Shown here: positions 1 to 7,964 of the stretch, piece by piece | Numbering within the stretch: position 1 is the first letter of the stretch | Layout: every line of letters begins with the position of its first letter | NCBI RefSeq assembly: GCF_041435435.1 | Contig: NZ_CP108494.1 | Location: 4,312,501-4,376,500, forward strand | Length of the DNA stretch: 64,000 nucleotides | Direction of reading: 5' to 3' | Source of the DNA: Streptomyces sp. NBC_01241 | GTDB taxonomy: Bacteria > Actinomycetota > Actinomycetes > Streptomycetales > Streptomycetaceae | Made by a program: the position numbers and the translations under genes | The notes under the pieces: generated by a model | Database searches by the model: none | What the model saw: the letters and a program-made list of their open reading frames with translations, nothing else | Told to the model about the DNA's origin: nothing

Positions 1-221
1 GGGGGCGGCGGCGGGTGCGCGGCGCGGTCGTACAGCGCCTCGGTCACCGGATCCTGGACGGACAGGTCCTGGGCCCGGTAGGGATCGTAGGCGTACGCGG
101 ACTGCAGGTACGGATCGCGCGTCGGCGGAACCTGGTCCGGTGCGGGAGGGACCGGAGGCCCACCGGAAGACCCGGCTCCGCCCGCACCCTGACCGCGGTC
201 ATCGTCGTACGGCGCGTTCAT
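1..221 (-). CDS. murJ: MurJ/MviN lipid II flippase, N-terminal part only
   Basis: Only the first 73 codons are inside the window; the gene runs off the left edge. The visible part starts MNAPYDDDRGQGAGG and is a low-complexity, Pro/Gly-rich cytoplasmic tail with a tyrosine-rich patch (DPYLQSAYAYDPY). No membrane segment is visible yet. Streptomyces MurJ homologues carry such a disordered extension ahead of the 14-helix flippase core, and the gene normally sits directly downstream of the DUF6049-type gene found here, reading the same way. The ATG is preceded by GAGGTGGGG. The identification rests on context and on the remembered N-terminus, not on a seen flippase domain. Confidence 0.65.
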   Translation of the reverse strand, partial: MNAPYDDDRGQGAGGAGSSGGPPVPPAPDQVPPTRDPYLQSAYAYDPYRAQDLSVQDPVTEALYDRAAHPPPP

Positions 222-270
222 CGAAACCCCACCTCATCGTCCCCGGCCGACCGGCCACGACAGACATCGC

Positions 271-2568
271 TCAACGTTCCACTTTCTCACCCGGGCCCGA
301 CGGTGCCCCGCTTTCCGGACCGGTGTCCGGCGTCGGGTCACTCGGCTGCTCGGGATCGCTGCCGTCGCCGCCGGCCGCACCACCGGCGTTGGCCCGCTTG
401 CGCCGGGTGTACATCTTGATGCCTGCGAGGACCAGAAGCAGCAGCCCGCCGGCGATCACCAGCAGCACGGTCGGGGTGAGCTCGGAGACCTTCACGGTGA
501 AGGTCATCTCTCCGCCGTACGGCGTGCCGTCCTCGGTGTAGAGCTGTGCGGTCATCTGCACCTGACCGTTGATGTTGGCCGCGGCGTCGAACTTCACGGA
601 CTGGCTGTGCCCGCCGGCGATCCGGATCGGCTGCTCCGCCACGGCCCCGCCGTTGTTCAGCTTGAGCCGGGTCGCGTTCTCCGACTTCAGCCGGAGGACC
701 AGGTGGTCCACGCCCTGCAACAGCCTGTTCTGCACGGTCACCGGGATCGTCGCGCTGCGGCCGGACAGGGTGACGTCCGACTTCGAGATGAGCTGTACCT
801 CGTTGATCAGACCCTGCAGGTAGGTGCGTACCGAGTCCCTGTACTGCTGGGCCTCCAGCGGCCGGCCGCGCCACGACGTCGACATGGACCGGTTGACTGC
901 GTTGCCGAAGGGGGTCACCACGCGCTCCGGCCGGGCAAGGATGACCTGGAAGTTGTTGAGCGAGGCCTGGGTGGACTTGATGTCCTGGAACGCCTGGGTG
1001 GGCAGCTCCTGGCTGCGGAGCCGCTTCGGGTACTTGGAGGAGCCGGGGATGCTGGTCGTCGCGTCCGCGTCGGGCTTCGCCTCGGCCGCGTCGACGAGCC
1101 CGAGGGGCTGGGTCCAGCGTTCGTCGTCGAGGGAGTGCAGAGCGGCGGCCATCGACTGGGCCTGGGCGACCGTCGGCATCCGCTGCGGCGCGACGACGAT
1201 GCTCCGTTCCTCGTCCGTGTCCTGCTCGGTCAGGGCGAGGGTCTGCGCGAGGAACTTCTGTACGGCGAGGGTGGACTTCCCCGCCTTCGACATATCGCCC
1301 TGGAAGGCCGTGGAGAGCCGGGCGTCGGCGACGACGGCGGTGGTACCACCGCCGATGGGACGGGCCGAGGTCGGCGTGTACGGGAGACTGCCGGTCTCCT
1401 GGAGGCTGTCGCTGCGGGCGATCACGTTGTGTGCGCCGGCCGAGGTGGCCACGTCGACGATCGACGGATCCACCGCCCCGTCGACGGGCCACGCGAAGTC
1501 GGTCGACGGCTTCACATGCAGGATGGTCTGCACCGTCGTCCCGGCCACATCCGTGGCGGTCTGCAGGTGGCCGAGGGTGCCCGATACGTTCTTGCCACGG
1601 TGTGCGAGGGACGCCAGATCGGGATCGGCGAACGGCAGCGCGACGACCTTTCCGTCCGACACCGCGGCTTCCAGCGAGGTCAGCCACTTCTTGGCGACGG
1701 CCTGGTTCTTCCCGGCGACGGTGGTGTCGCCGGACTTCACGCGGTAGTTCCGTGCCATCGCGTCGACGCTGGCCAGCAGATCCGGGTCGATGACCCATGT
1801 CACAGGCAGCTGGCTGCCCAGCGAGACCAGCTGTTCCAGGCGCCCGCCCGGCGCGAGTTCGGCGGCCAGGTCGTCATTCGCGAACACGGGTGTCTGCTGA
1901 TCGTCGGAGCCCGTTTCGGCGGTGACGTGGGGCGACGCGATGAGCGGCCAGAGATAGGTGACCTTCGTCCTGGAGTCACGCTCCTCCTCCTGCCAGGGCA
2001 GGAAGGTGCGCTGGATCCCCAGCACGTGGTCGTACCGGGCCCGGGAGGTCTGCCCCGACAGCGAGACACCGAGCTGGTAGACGCCGTCGTCGCCGAGCCC
2101 CAGCTTGTCGACCGGGACGGACAGCGTGAAGTCCTGGCTGATTCCGGAAGAAAGCTTCGCGAACCTCACCGTGTACTTGCCGCCGAGCGGGGCGGGGTCG
2201 CTGCCGGGGACGTAGCCGGTGCGCTTGGCCGCGGCGTCGATCGACATCCTGCCGTAGAGCCTCGGCCCCACTCGCAGGTCGACCTCCGCTTGCGTGATCG
2301 TCTCCTTGCCCCTGTTGGTCACGGTGCCGGAGACAGTCAGCGTGTCCCCCTTCACCGGTGCGCTCGGAGCGAGAGTGTCCAGGGACACATCGACCGTCTC
2401 GGAGCCGGTGGGGGCCTTGGCGGTCCCACCGGCCTGCGCGGCGGACGCGGTCGGTCCGGCCAGCAGCACGGCGACGAGCGGCGCCCCGATGATCGTGGCG
2501 GCTGTGCGCCGCAGCCACCGGCGGGCAGGAGAGGGACCGATCCCCTGAATGTCTGCCGCCTCGGCCAC
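271..2568 (-). CDS. Large secreted, C-terminally anchored protein (DUF6049-like)
   Basis: A 765-residue protein read from a GTG start. It has an N-terminal signal sequence (RRWLRRTAATIIGAPLVAV, ending near ASAAQAG), a long extracellular body, and one C-terminal membrane helix (LLVIAGGLLLLVLAGIKMY) followed by a basic stretch and an acidic/Pro tail. Residues about 55-190 look like an Ig-like beta domain (NRGKETITQAEVDLRVG), and a second beta domain precedes the anchor. It sits 49 bp upstream of murJ on the same strand, so the two are probably co-transcribed, as in other streptomycetes. That suggests a cell-envelope role, but no enzymatic motif is recognisable and the function is unknown. Confidence 0.75.
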   Translation of the reverse strand: MAEAADIQGIGPSPARRWLRRTAATIIGAPLVAVLLAGPTASAAQAGGTAKAPTGSETVDVSLDTLAPSAPVKGDTLTVSGTVTNRGKETITQAEVDLRVGPRLYGRMSIDAAAKRTGYVPGSDPAPLGGKYTVRFAKLSSGISQDFTLSVPVDKLGLGDDGVYQLGVSLSGQTSRARYDHVLGIQRTFLPWQEEERDSRTKVTYLWPLIASPHVTAETGSDDQQTPVFANDDLAAELAPGGRLEQLVSLGSQLPVTWVIDPDLLASVDAMARNYRVKSGDTTVAGKNQAVAKKWLTSLEAAVSDGKVVALPFADPDLASLAHRGKNVSGTLGHLQTATDVAGTTVQTILHVKPSTDFAWPVDGAVDPSIVDVATSAGAHNVIARSDSLQETGSLPYTPTSARPIGGGTTAVVADARLSTAFQGDMSKAGKSTLAVQKFLAQTLALTEQDTDEERSIVVAPQRMPTVAQAQSMAAALHSLDDERWTQPLGLVDAAEAKPDADATTSIPGSSKYPKRLRSQELPTQAFQDIKSTQASLNNFQVILARPERVVTPFGNAVNRSMSTSWRGRPLEAQQYRDSVRTYLQGLINEVQLISKSDVTLSGRSATIPVTVQNRLLQGVDHLVLRLKSENATRLKLNNGGAVAEQPIRIAGGHSQSVKFDAAANINGQVQMTAQLYTEDGTPYGGEMTFTVKVSELTPTVLLVIAGGLLLLVLAGIKMYTRRKRANAGGAAGGDGSDPEQPSDPTPDTGPESGAPSGPGEKVER

Positions 2569-2751
2569 GCGCCTACCCGTCCCTCGTCGTCGTCAGCTGG
2601 TGTCGATGGTTGTCGGTTGCTGCGTCCCCGCATGGTAACGATGTGCGCGAGTGCCAAGTGCTGGGGAGTCCGCTACGTGATCGGAAGAGTCTCGCAGGGC
2701 GGGACGAAACCAGGACGACCGGGCCGGTCCGGGCACGTACCCTTTTCTGTT

Positions 2752-4194
2752 GTGTCGAACGCCAATGAAGACAGCTCCCGTGCCCTGACCCAGGTGCAGC
2801 ACCGCGCAGTCAGCGAACTACTGCGGGTGTCACCGGTCGCCGACGATCTCGCACGCCGTTTCCAGGATGCCGGATTCACTCTCGCTCTGGTCGGCGGCTC
2901 GGTCCGGGACGCGCTTCTCGGCAGGCTCGGGAACGACCTGGACTTCACGACGGACGCCCGGCCCGAGGCCGTACTGAAGATCGTCCGGCCGTGGGCCGAC
3001 TCGGTGTGGGAGGTCGGGATCGCCTTCGGCACCGTGGGTGCCCAGAAGGACGGCTACCAGATCGAAGTCACCACATACAGATCGGAGGCGTACGACAGGA
3101 CCTCACGCAAGCCCGAGGTGTCCTACGGCGACTCCATCGAGGAAGACCTCGTCCGTCGTGACTTCACGGTCAATGCCATGGCCGTCGCGCTGCCGCAGAA
3201 GGACTTCGTCGACCCTCATGGCGGTCTTGAGGACCTGGCCCGCCGCGTGCTGCGCACCCCCGGAACGCCGGAGGAATCCTTCTCCGACGATCCGTTGCGC
3301 ATGCTGCGTGCTGCTCGCTTCGCCGCGCAGCTGGACTTCGACGTCGCCCCCGACGTGGTCACGGCGATGACGGAAATGGCCGGGCGTCTCGAGATCGTCT
3401 CCGCCGAGCGGGTCAGGGAGGAGCTCAATAAGCTGCTGCTCTCCGCCAACCCTCGCAAGGGTCTGGCACTGCTCGTCGGTACGGGTCTGGCACAGCAGGT
3501 ACTGCCGGAGCTCCCCGCACTGCGTCTGGAAAGTGACGAGCATCACCGGCACAAGGATGTCTACGAGCACTCGCTGACCGTCCTGGAGCAGGCGATCGAC
3601 CTGGAGGAGGACGGGCCCGATCTGGTTCTGCGCCTTGCCGCTCTCCTCCACGACATCGGCAAGCCCAGGACGCGGCGCTTCGAGAAGGATGGGCGCGTCT
3701 CGTTCCATCACCACGAGGTGGTGGGCGCCAAGATGACCAAGAAGCGGCTGACCGCGCTCAAGTACTCCAACGACACGGTCAAGGACGTCTCGAAGCTCGT
3801 GGAGCTTCACCTGCGTTTCCATGGTTACGGCGACGGCGAGTGGACCGACTCCGCGGTGCGCCGCTATGTGCGTGATGCGGGCCCGCTGCTGGAGCGGCTG
3901 CACAAGCTGACCCGCTCGGACTGCACCACGCGGAACAAGCGGAAAGCTGCCGCCCTCTCGCGGACCTATGACGGGCTCGAGGAGCGCATTGCGCAGCTGC
4001 GGGAGCAGGAGGAGCTGGATGCCGTCCGGCCCGACCTGGACGGCAACGAGATCATGAAGACGTTGGGTGTCGGTCCCGGGCCGGTGATCGGCAAGGCCTA
4101 CGCGTTCCTGCTGGAGCTGCGGCTGGAGCACGGGCCGATGGAACACGATGTGGCGGTCGAGAAGCTCAAAACGTGGTGGGCCGCGCAGGGCTGA
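2752..4194 (+). CDS. cca: CCA tRNA nucleotidyltransferase
   Basis: A 480-residue class II nucleotidyltransferase that adds or repairs the 3' CCA of tRNAs in the cytoplasm. Visible motifs are LVGGSVRDALLG with DLDFTT (catalytic carboxylates, about residues 45-65), RRDFTVNAMA (about 138-147), SFSDDPLRMLRAARF, and an HD-domain segment LLHDIGKPRTRRF (about 300) followed by HHHEVVGAKM. The GTG start (VSNANEDSS) is chosen because a TACCCT -10-like hexamer lies only seven bases upstream of it and there is no Shine-Dalgarno, so the message is probably leaderless. It diverges from the DUF6049 gene and ends against the two parS palindromes. In Streptomyces a related enzyme was first suspected to be a poly(A) polymerase; CCA addition is the better call. 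Confidence 0.93.
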   Translation: MSNANEDSSRALTQVQHRAVSELLRVSPVADDLARRFQDAGFTLALVGGSVRDALLGRLGNDLDFTTDARPEAVLKIVRPWADSVWEVGIAFGTVGAQKDGYQIEVTTYRSEAYDRTSRKPEVSYGDSIEEDLVRRDFTVNAMAVALPQKDFVDPHGGLEDLARRVLRTPGTPEESFSDDPLRMLRAARFAAQLDFDVAPDVVTAMTEMAGRLEIVSAERVREELNKLLLSANPRKGLALLVGTGLAQQVLPELPALRLESDEHHRHKDVYEHSLTVLEQAIDLEEDGPDLVLRLAALLHDIGKPRTRRFEKDGRVSFHHHEVVGAKMTKKRLTALKYSNDTVKDVSKLVELHLRFHGYGDGEWTDSAVRRYVRDAGPLLERLHKLTRSDCTTRNKRKAAALSRTYDGLEERIAQLREQEELDAVRPDLDGNEIMKTLGVGPGPVIGKAYAFLLELRLEHGPMEHDVAVEKLKTWWAAQG

Positions 4195-4224
4195 GGCGGC
4201 TGAGGCCTGATCGGTCGGAGATCG

Positions 4225-4272
4225 GAAACGGGTGCGGTCATGTTTCACGTGAAACATGACCGCACCCGTTTC
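4225..4272. terminator. 48-bp perfect palindrome centred on parS, between convergent genes
   Basis: The inverted repeat has 24-bp arms and no loop, centred on the parS at 4242-4255. It lies 31 bp past the cca stop and ahead of the stop of the convergent MFS gene. As RNA either strand would fold into a strong GC-rich hairpin, so it is a likely bidirectional terminator. As DNA it is a ParB site. Confidence 0.7.
4242..4255. other. parS site 1 (ParB-binding centromere element)
   Basis: Exact match to the Streptomyces/Bacillus parS palindrome GTTTCACGTGAAAC. ParB nucleates here and spreads, to organise and segregate origin regions, in Streptomyces mainly during sporulation. First of five exact copies in this window. 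Confidence 0.96.
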
Positions 4273-4276
4273 GGTG

Positions 4277-4306
4277 GGGGCGCTGTTTCACGTGAAACAG
4301 CGCCCC
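4277..4306. terminator. 30-bp perfect palindrome centred on the second parS
   Basis: Arms of 15 bp (GGGGCGCTG inwards) flank and include the parS at 4285-4298. It lies 15 bp from the stop of the MFS gene on the minus strand, so it would act as that gene's terminator and as a second stop for cca readthrough. Confidence 0.65.
4285..4298. other. parS site 2
   Basis: Exact GTTTCACGTGAAAC, 43 bp centre-to-centre from site 1, so two ParB sites are paired in one 127-bp convergent gap. Confidence 0.96.
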
Positions 4307-4321
4307 TCGCCACAGCGCTTC

Positions 4322-5599
4322 TCACGTATGCCGGAGCGCCCTCTCGGTGCGGCTCCACCGGAACAGCGGCACGGCGACGACCGCATAGAGCACGGCCACT
4401 CCGATCACCACTGCGAACGACTGCCCGTCAGAAGGCAGCATCAGGGCGGAGACCGCGGCAGCGCCCACGAACGCCACGTTGTACAGCACGTCGTAGAGGG
4501 AGAAGACCCGGCCGCGGAAGGCGTCGTCCACCGAGGTCTGCACCACCGTGTCCGTCGCGATCTTCGCCCCCTGAGTGATGAGTCCGAGGACGAATGCCGC
4601 GACGAGTATCGGCGCGGGAACGAACCACAGCCCCAGCGCGGGTTCGAGGACGGCGGCCGCTGCCGCGCACACCGCCATCCAGCGGAACCGCCCGAGCCAT
4701 CCCACCGCCCACGGTGTCACCACGGCCGCCGCGAAGAAGCCCGCACCCGATATCCCCACAGCCAACGCGAGGAGGGCCAGGCCTTCGGATTCGCTGTCGG
4801 ACCAGGCATACCGGCACAGCATCAGCACCATCACGGTCAGTGCCCCGTAGCAGAAGCGGATCACGGTCATGGCGGCCAGCGCGCGGGTGGCCTGCTTTCG
4901 CTCCGCCAGATGGCGCAGCCCGTCGGCGAGCCCCCGAGCTGTAATGGCCAGAGCCTTCCGCAGCCGGATGCGGCTCCCGTCCTGATCCGGTCCGAGGAGT
5001 CCGGTGGCCAGACTCAGGGAGGCCAGTGCCGAAGCGAGGTAGAGCGCCGCGCTCAGCAGCACCACCGCAGCGTCGGAGTCGGCGAGCAGCAGCCGCACGA
5101 TGAACGCGAGGCCGCCACCGGCCGTGGCGGCGAGCGTGCCCGCGGTCGGCGAGAGCGAGTTGGCCAACACCAGCCGGTCGCTGTCGACGACACGCGGCAG
5201 CGCGGCCGAGAGCCCGGCCAGCACAAAGCGGTTGACCGCGGTGACGCACAGCGCCGAGACGTAAAAGAGCCAGTCGGGTGCGGCGCCGAGGATCAGGAAT
5301 GCGGTGCAGCAGGCGAGTGCGGCGCGCAGCAGGTTGCCGTACAGAAAGACCTGCCGGCGTGGCCAGCGGTCCAGCAGGACGCCGGCGAAGGGGCCGATGA
5401 GCGAGTACGGAAGGAGCAGCACGGCCATGGCGGAGGCGATGGCCCCCGCCGATGCCTGTTTCTCGGGGGAGAAGACGACATGCGCCGCCAGTGCGACCTG
5501 GTAGACGCCGTCCGCCGACTGGGAGAGAAGCCGTACGGCGAGCAGGCGACGGAAGTTCCGAAGGCGCAGGAGTACGCGCAGATCACCGACGACTGGCAT
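4322..5599 (-). CDS. MFS transporter
   Basis: A 425-residue integral membrane protein with about 12 hydrophobic segments. The cytoplasmic loop motif after helix 2 (GVLLDRWPRRQVFLYGN) is the major-facilitator A-motif, and a related motif (DDAFRGRVFSLYDVLYN) occurs in the second half; both are typical of the MFS_3/enterobactin-exporter-like subfamily. The substrate cannot be read from the sequence. ATG at 5599 is used; a GTG five codons upstream is the alternative, and neither has a good ribosome site. The start lies only 19 bp beyond the perfect terminator stem of ino1, so the promoter must overlap that stem or expression depends on readthrough. The 3' end is convergent with cca across two parS sites. 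Confidence 0.85.
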   Translation of the reverse strand: MPVVGDLRVLLRLRNFRRLLAVRLLSQSADGVYQVALAAHVVFSPEKQASAGAIASAMAVLLLPYSLIGPFAGVLLDRWPRRQVFLYGNLLRAALACCTAFLILGAAPDWLFYVSALCVTAVNRFVLAGLSAALPRVVDSDRLVLANSLSPTAGTLAATAGGGLAFIVRLLLADSDAAVVLLSAALYLASALASLSLATGLLGPDQDGSRIRLRKALAITARGLADGLRHLAERKQATRALAAMTVIRFCYGALTVMVLMLCRYAWSDSESEGLALLALAVGISGAGFFAAAVVTPWAVGWLGRFRWMAVCAAAAAVLEPALGLWFVPAPILVAAFVLGLITQGAKIATDTVVQTSVDDAFRGRVFSLYDVLYNVAFVGAAAVSALMLPSDGQSFAVVIGVAVLYAVVAVPLFRWSRTERALRHT

Positions 5600-5617
5600 G
5601 TGATCAAGGGTCACATA

Positions 5618-5658
5618 CGTTGAGGGTCCCCGGGTGGATGACCCGGGGACCCTCAACG
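5618..5658 (-). terminator. Perfect 18-bp stem terminator downstream of ino1
   Basis: Arms CGTTGAGGGTCCCCGGGT and its exact complement are separated by a 5-base loop (GGATG). It sits 66 bp beyond the ino1 stop and 19 bp ahead of the MFS start codon. Confidence 0.85.
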
Positions 5659-5723
5659 GTGCGGAAAGGAAGGAGCGTTGCCGCTCGTCACCGAGCCGCG
5701 TCGACGCGCCGTGTCCGGTCGCG

Positions 5724-6806
5724 TCAGTCGGTGACCTCGCCCTTGATGAACTTCTCGACGTTCTCGCGGGCCTCGTCGTCGAAGTACTGGACCGGCGGGG
5801 ACTTCATGAAGTACGAGGACGCAGAGAGGATCGGGCCACCGATGCCGCGGTCCTTGGCGATCTTCGCGGCGCGGACGGCGTCGATGATGACACCGGCGGA
5901 GTTCGGGGAGTCCCACACCTCGAGCTTGTACTCCAGGTTCAGCGGAACGTCACCGAAGGCACGGCCCTCGAGGCGCACGTAGGCCCACTTGCGGTCGTCC
6001 AGCCAGGCCACGTAGTCCGACGGACCGATGTGGACGTTGTCCGCACCGAGCTCGCGGTCACGGATCTGGGAGGTGACGGCCTGCGTCTTGGAGATCTTCT
6101 TGGACTCCAGGCGCTCACGCTCGAGCATGTTCTTGAAGTCCATGTTGCCGCCGACGTTCAGCTGCATCGTGCGGTCCAGGATGACGCCCCGGTCCTCGAA
6201 GAGCTTCGCCATCACGCGGTGCGTGATGGTGGCGCCGACCTGCGACTTGATGTCGTCGCCGACGATCGGGACACCGGCCTCGGTGAACTTGTCCGCCCAC
6301 TCCTTGGTGCCGGCGATGAAGACCGGGAGAGCGTTGACGAACGCGACCTTGGCGTCGATGGCGCACTGCGCGTAGAACTTCGCGGCGACCTCGGACCCGA
6401 CGGGCAGGTAGCAGACGAGGACGTCGACCTTACGGTCCTTCAGGATCTGGACGACGTCGACCGGGGCCTCGGTCGACTCCTCGATGGTCTCGCGGTAGTA
6501 CTTGCCCAGGCCGTCGTGGGTGTGGCCGCGCTGGACGGTGACGCCGGTGCTGGGAACGTCGGCGATCTTGATGGTGTTGTTCTCGCTCGCACCGATGGCG
6601 TCCGCGAGGTCGAGGCCGACCTTCTTCGCGTCGACGTCGAAGGCGGCGACGAACTCGACGTCCCGCACGTGGTAGTCGCCGAACTGGACGTGCATCAGGC
6701 CGGGCACCTTGCCGGCCGGATCGGCGTCCTTGTAGTACTCGACGCCCTGGACCAGCGAGGCGGCGCAGTTGCCCACGCCGACGATGGCTACGCGAACCGA
6801 ACCCAT
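5724..6806 (-). CDS. ino1: Inositol-3-phosphate synthase
   Basis: A 360-residue NAD-dependent enzyme that cyclises glucose 6-phosphate to 1L-myo-inositol 1-phosphate, the first step toward phosphatidylinositol and mycothiol. The N-terminus MGSVRVAIVGVGNCAASLVQG is the Rossmann glycine-rich motif. SQVGATITHRVMAKL and NVGGNMDFKNM are conserved synthase segments. The ATG at 6806 is preceded by AGGGAG at good spacing; longer starts upstream lack the conserved N-terminus. It is the actinobacterial short form. It lies 61 bp downstream of a PadR-family gene on the same strand, so the two may share a transcript, and it ends at a perfect 18-bp terminator. Confidence 0.93.
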   Translation of the reverse strand: MGSVRVAIVGVGNCAASLVQGVEYYKDADPAGKVPGLMHVQFGDYHVRDVEFVAAFDVDAKKVGLDLADAIGASENNTIKIADVPSTGVTVQRGHTHDGLGKYYRETIEESTEAPVDVVQILKDRKVDVLVCYLPVGSEVAAKFYAQCAIDAKVAFVNALPVFIAGTKEWADKFTEAGVPIVGDDIKSQVGATITHRVMAKLFEDRGVILDRTMQLNVGGNMDFKNMLERERLESKKISKTQAVTSQIRDRELGADNVHIGPSDYVAWLDDRKWAYVRLEGRAFGDVPLNLEYKLEVWDSPNSAGVIIDAVRAAKIAKDRGIGGPILSASSYFMKSPPVQYFDDEARENVEKFIKGEVTD

Positions 6807-6867
6807 TCCGGTTGCTCCCTGTGTGTAATGGATGTTCCCGATGAAGTCCCGCGGATCTGCGGGGACC

Positions 6868-7575
6868 TCACTTTGAGGTGTCGTCGGACGGATCCGGCAG
6901 GGTGTCACCCCGGTGCCGGGGCAGGCCGCCCGTCTCTCCTGCTGTGTTCTGCTGAGCTTCGCCCCCGGGCGAGGACCGTCGCTGATCCCGTCCCGACCGC
7001 TCGCTCTCGATGAGCTCGTTCAGCCAGCGCACTTCGCGCTCCACGGACTCCATGCCGTGCCGCTGCAGCTCAAGTGTGTAGTCGTCGAGACGCTCGCGGG
7101 TGCGGGCCAGAGAGGCCCGCATCTTCTCCAGGCGCTCCTCCAGCCGGCTGCGCCGGCCTTCCAGCACCCGCATCCGCACCTCGTGCTCCGTCTGCCCGAA
7201 GAAGGCGAAACGGGCTGCGAAGTGCTCGTCCTCCCAGGAGTCGGGGCCGGTGTGCGAAAGCAGCTCCTCGAAGTGCTCCTTACCTTCCGCCGTCAGCCGG
7301 TAGACGATCTTGGCGCGGCGCCCGGCCAGTGAGGAGGCGGGGGCGACCGCACGGCCGGCGGCGGGCGGAAGGACGGCCGGGGCTGTTCCCGGCTCCTCGA
7401 TCAACCAGCCGTTGGCGACCAGCGTCTTGAGGCAGGGATAGAGGGTGCCGTAGCTGAAGGCGCGGAAGATCCCCAGCGACGTGTTGAGGCGTTTGCGCAA
7501 CTCGTACCCGTGCATCGGGGACTCGCGGAGCAGACCGAGAACAGCGAATTCGAGGATGCCGGAGCGTCTGCTCAA
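6868..7575 (-). CDS. PadR-family transcriptional regulator
   Basis: A 235-residue protein with the N-terminal winged helix typical of PadR (LEFAVLGLLRESPMHGYELRKRLN ... FSYGTLYPCLKTL, residues 8-60) and a C-terminal coiled-coil dimerisation region (about 130-190, rich in R/E/L). A Pro/Ala insert at about residues 65-85 (EEPGTAPAVLPPAAGRA) lies where the wing should be. A 23-bp palindrome about 60 bp upstream of the start is the likely operator, implying autoregulation. It lies directly upstream of ino1. Effector and targets are unknown. Confidence 0.88.
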   Translation of the reverse strand: MSRRSGILEFAVLGLLRESPMHGYELRKRLNTSLGIFRAFSYGTLYPCLKTLVANGWLIEEPGTAPAVLPPAAGRAVAPASSLAGRRAKIVYRLTAEGKEHFEELLSHTGPDSWEDEHFAARFAFFGQTEHEVRMRVLEGRRSRLEERLEKMRASLARTRERLDDYTLELQRHGMESVEREVRWLNELIESERSGRDQRRSSPGGEAQQNTAGETGGLPRHRGDTLPDPSDDTSK

Positions 7576-7618
7576 CTTCGCCTCCTCCTTCTCCGAGTGC
7601 TCTCGCAGAGCCCTGTGC

Positions 7619-7659
7619 CGAGCTGATGTACCGAGCTGATGTATCGACTCGATACATCA
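7619..7659. promoter_or_regulatory. Likely PadR operator: 23-bp palindrome plus a repeated half-site
   Basis: Arms TGATGTATCGA (7637-7647) and TCGATACATCA (7649-7659) are exact complements around one central base. This contains the ATGT...ACAT pattern seen in PadR operators. The sequence CGAGCTGATGTA occurs at 7619-7630 and again at 7632-7643, giving an extra half-site 13 bp away. Placement between the padR start and the divergent PBP gene suggests control of padR and perhaps of PBP. Confidence 0.7.
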
Positions 7660-7964
7660 TGACGATAGATCGGTCGTCGCCCTGGGACAAGAGGGGGCTT
7701 CGTGAACGGCGTCACATCGCGAATTCATAGGCACCGACTTGCGTTGTTTGGGGTGAAGTTCGGCCCTAGGAGGGTTTTGACCGTGCGTAGTCTGTGCGGC
7801 ATGCAGACCACCGGGAACCGCGAGACGGCCGCGCGCGTCAGTCTTCGCGGACCAGTCGGAGGTACTGCGGATGAGCCTGTCGCAGGGCTGGGCCGTCATT
7901 CGGGGGGACCGGATCTCAGCCGCCGCTTCCAGGCGTTCTTGCCTGCCCGAGGAGTAGTCGTTCC
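7660..7964. other. Leader region of the PBP gene, no clear gene
   Basis: About 300 bp between the padR operator and the PBP start. An open frame (7702-7968) overlaps the PBP start by 4 bp, but its third-position GC is low in the first half and it resembles nothing I know. The PBP ribosome site (AGGAG) lies at the right end. I see no convincing promoter. Confidence 0.4.

Noticed and set aside
607..2751. Long plus-strand frame leading into cca
   Set aside because: It is antisense to the DUF6049 gene, Arg/His/Gly-rich, and lacks family similarity; a high-GC shadow.
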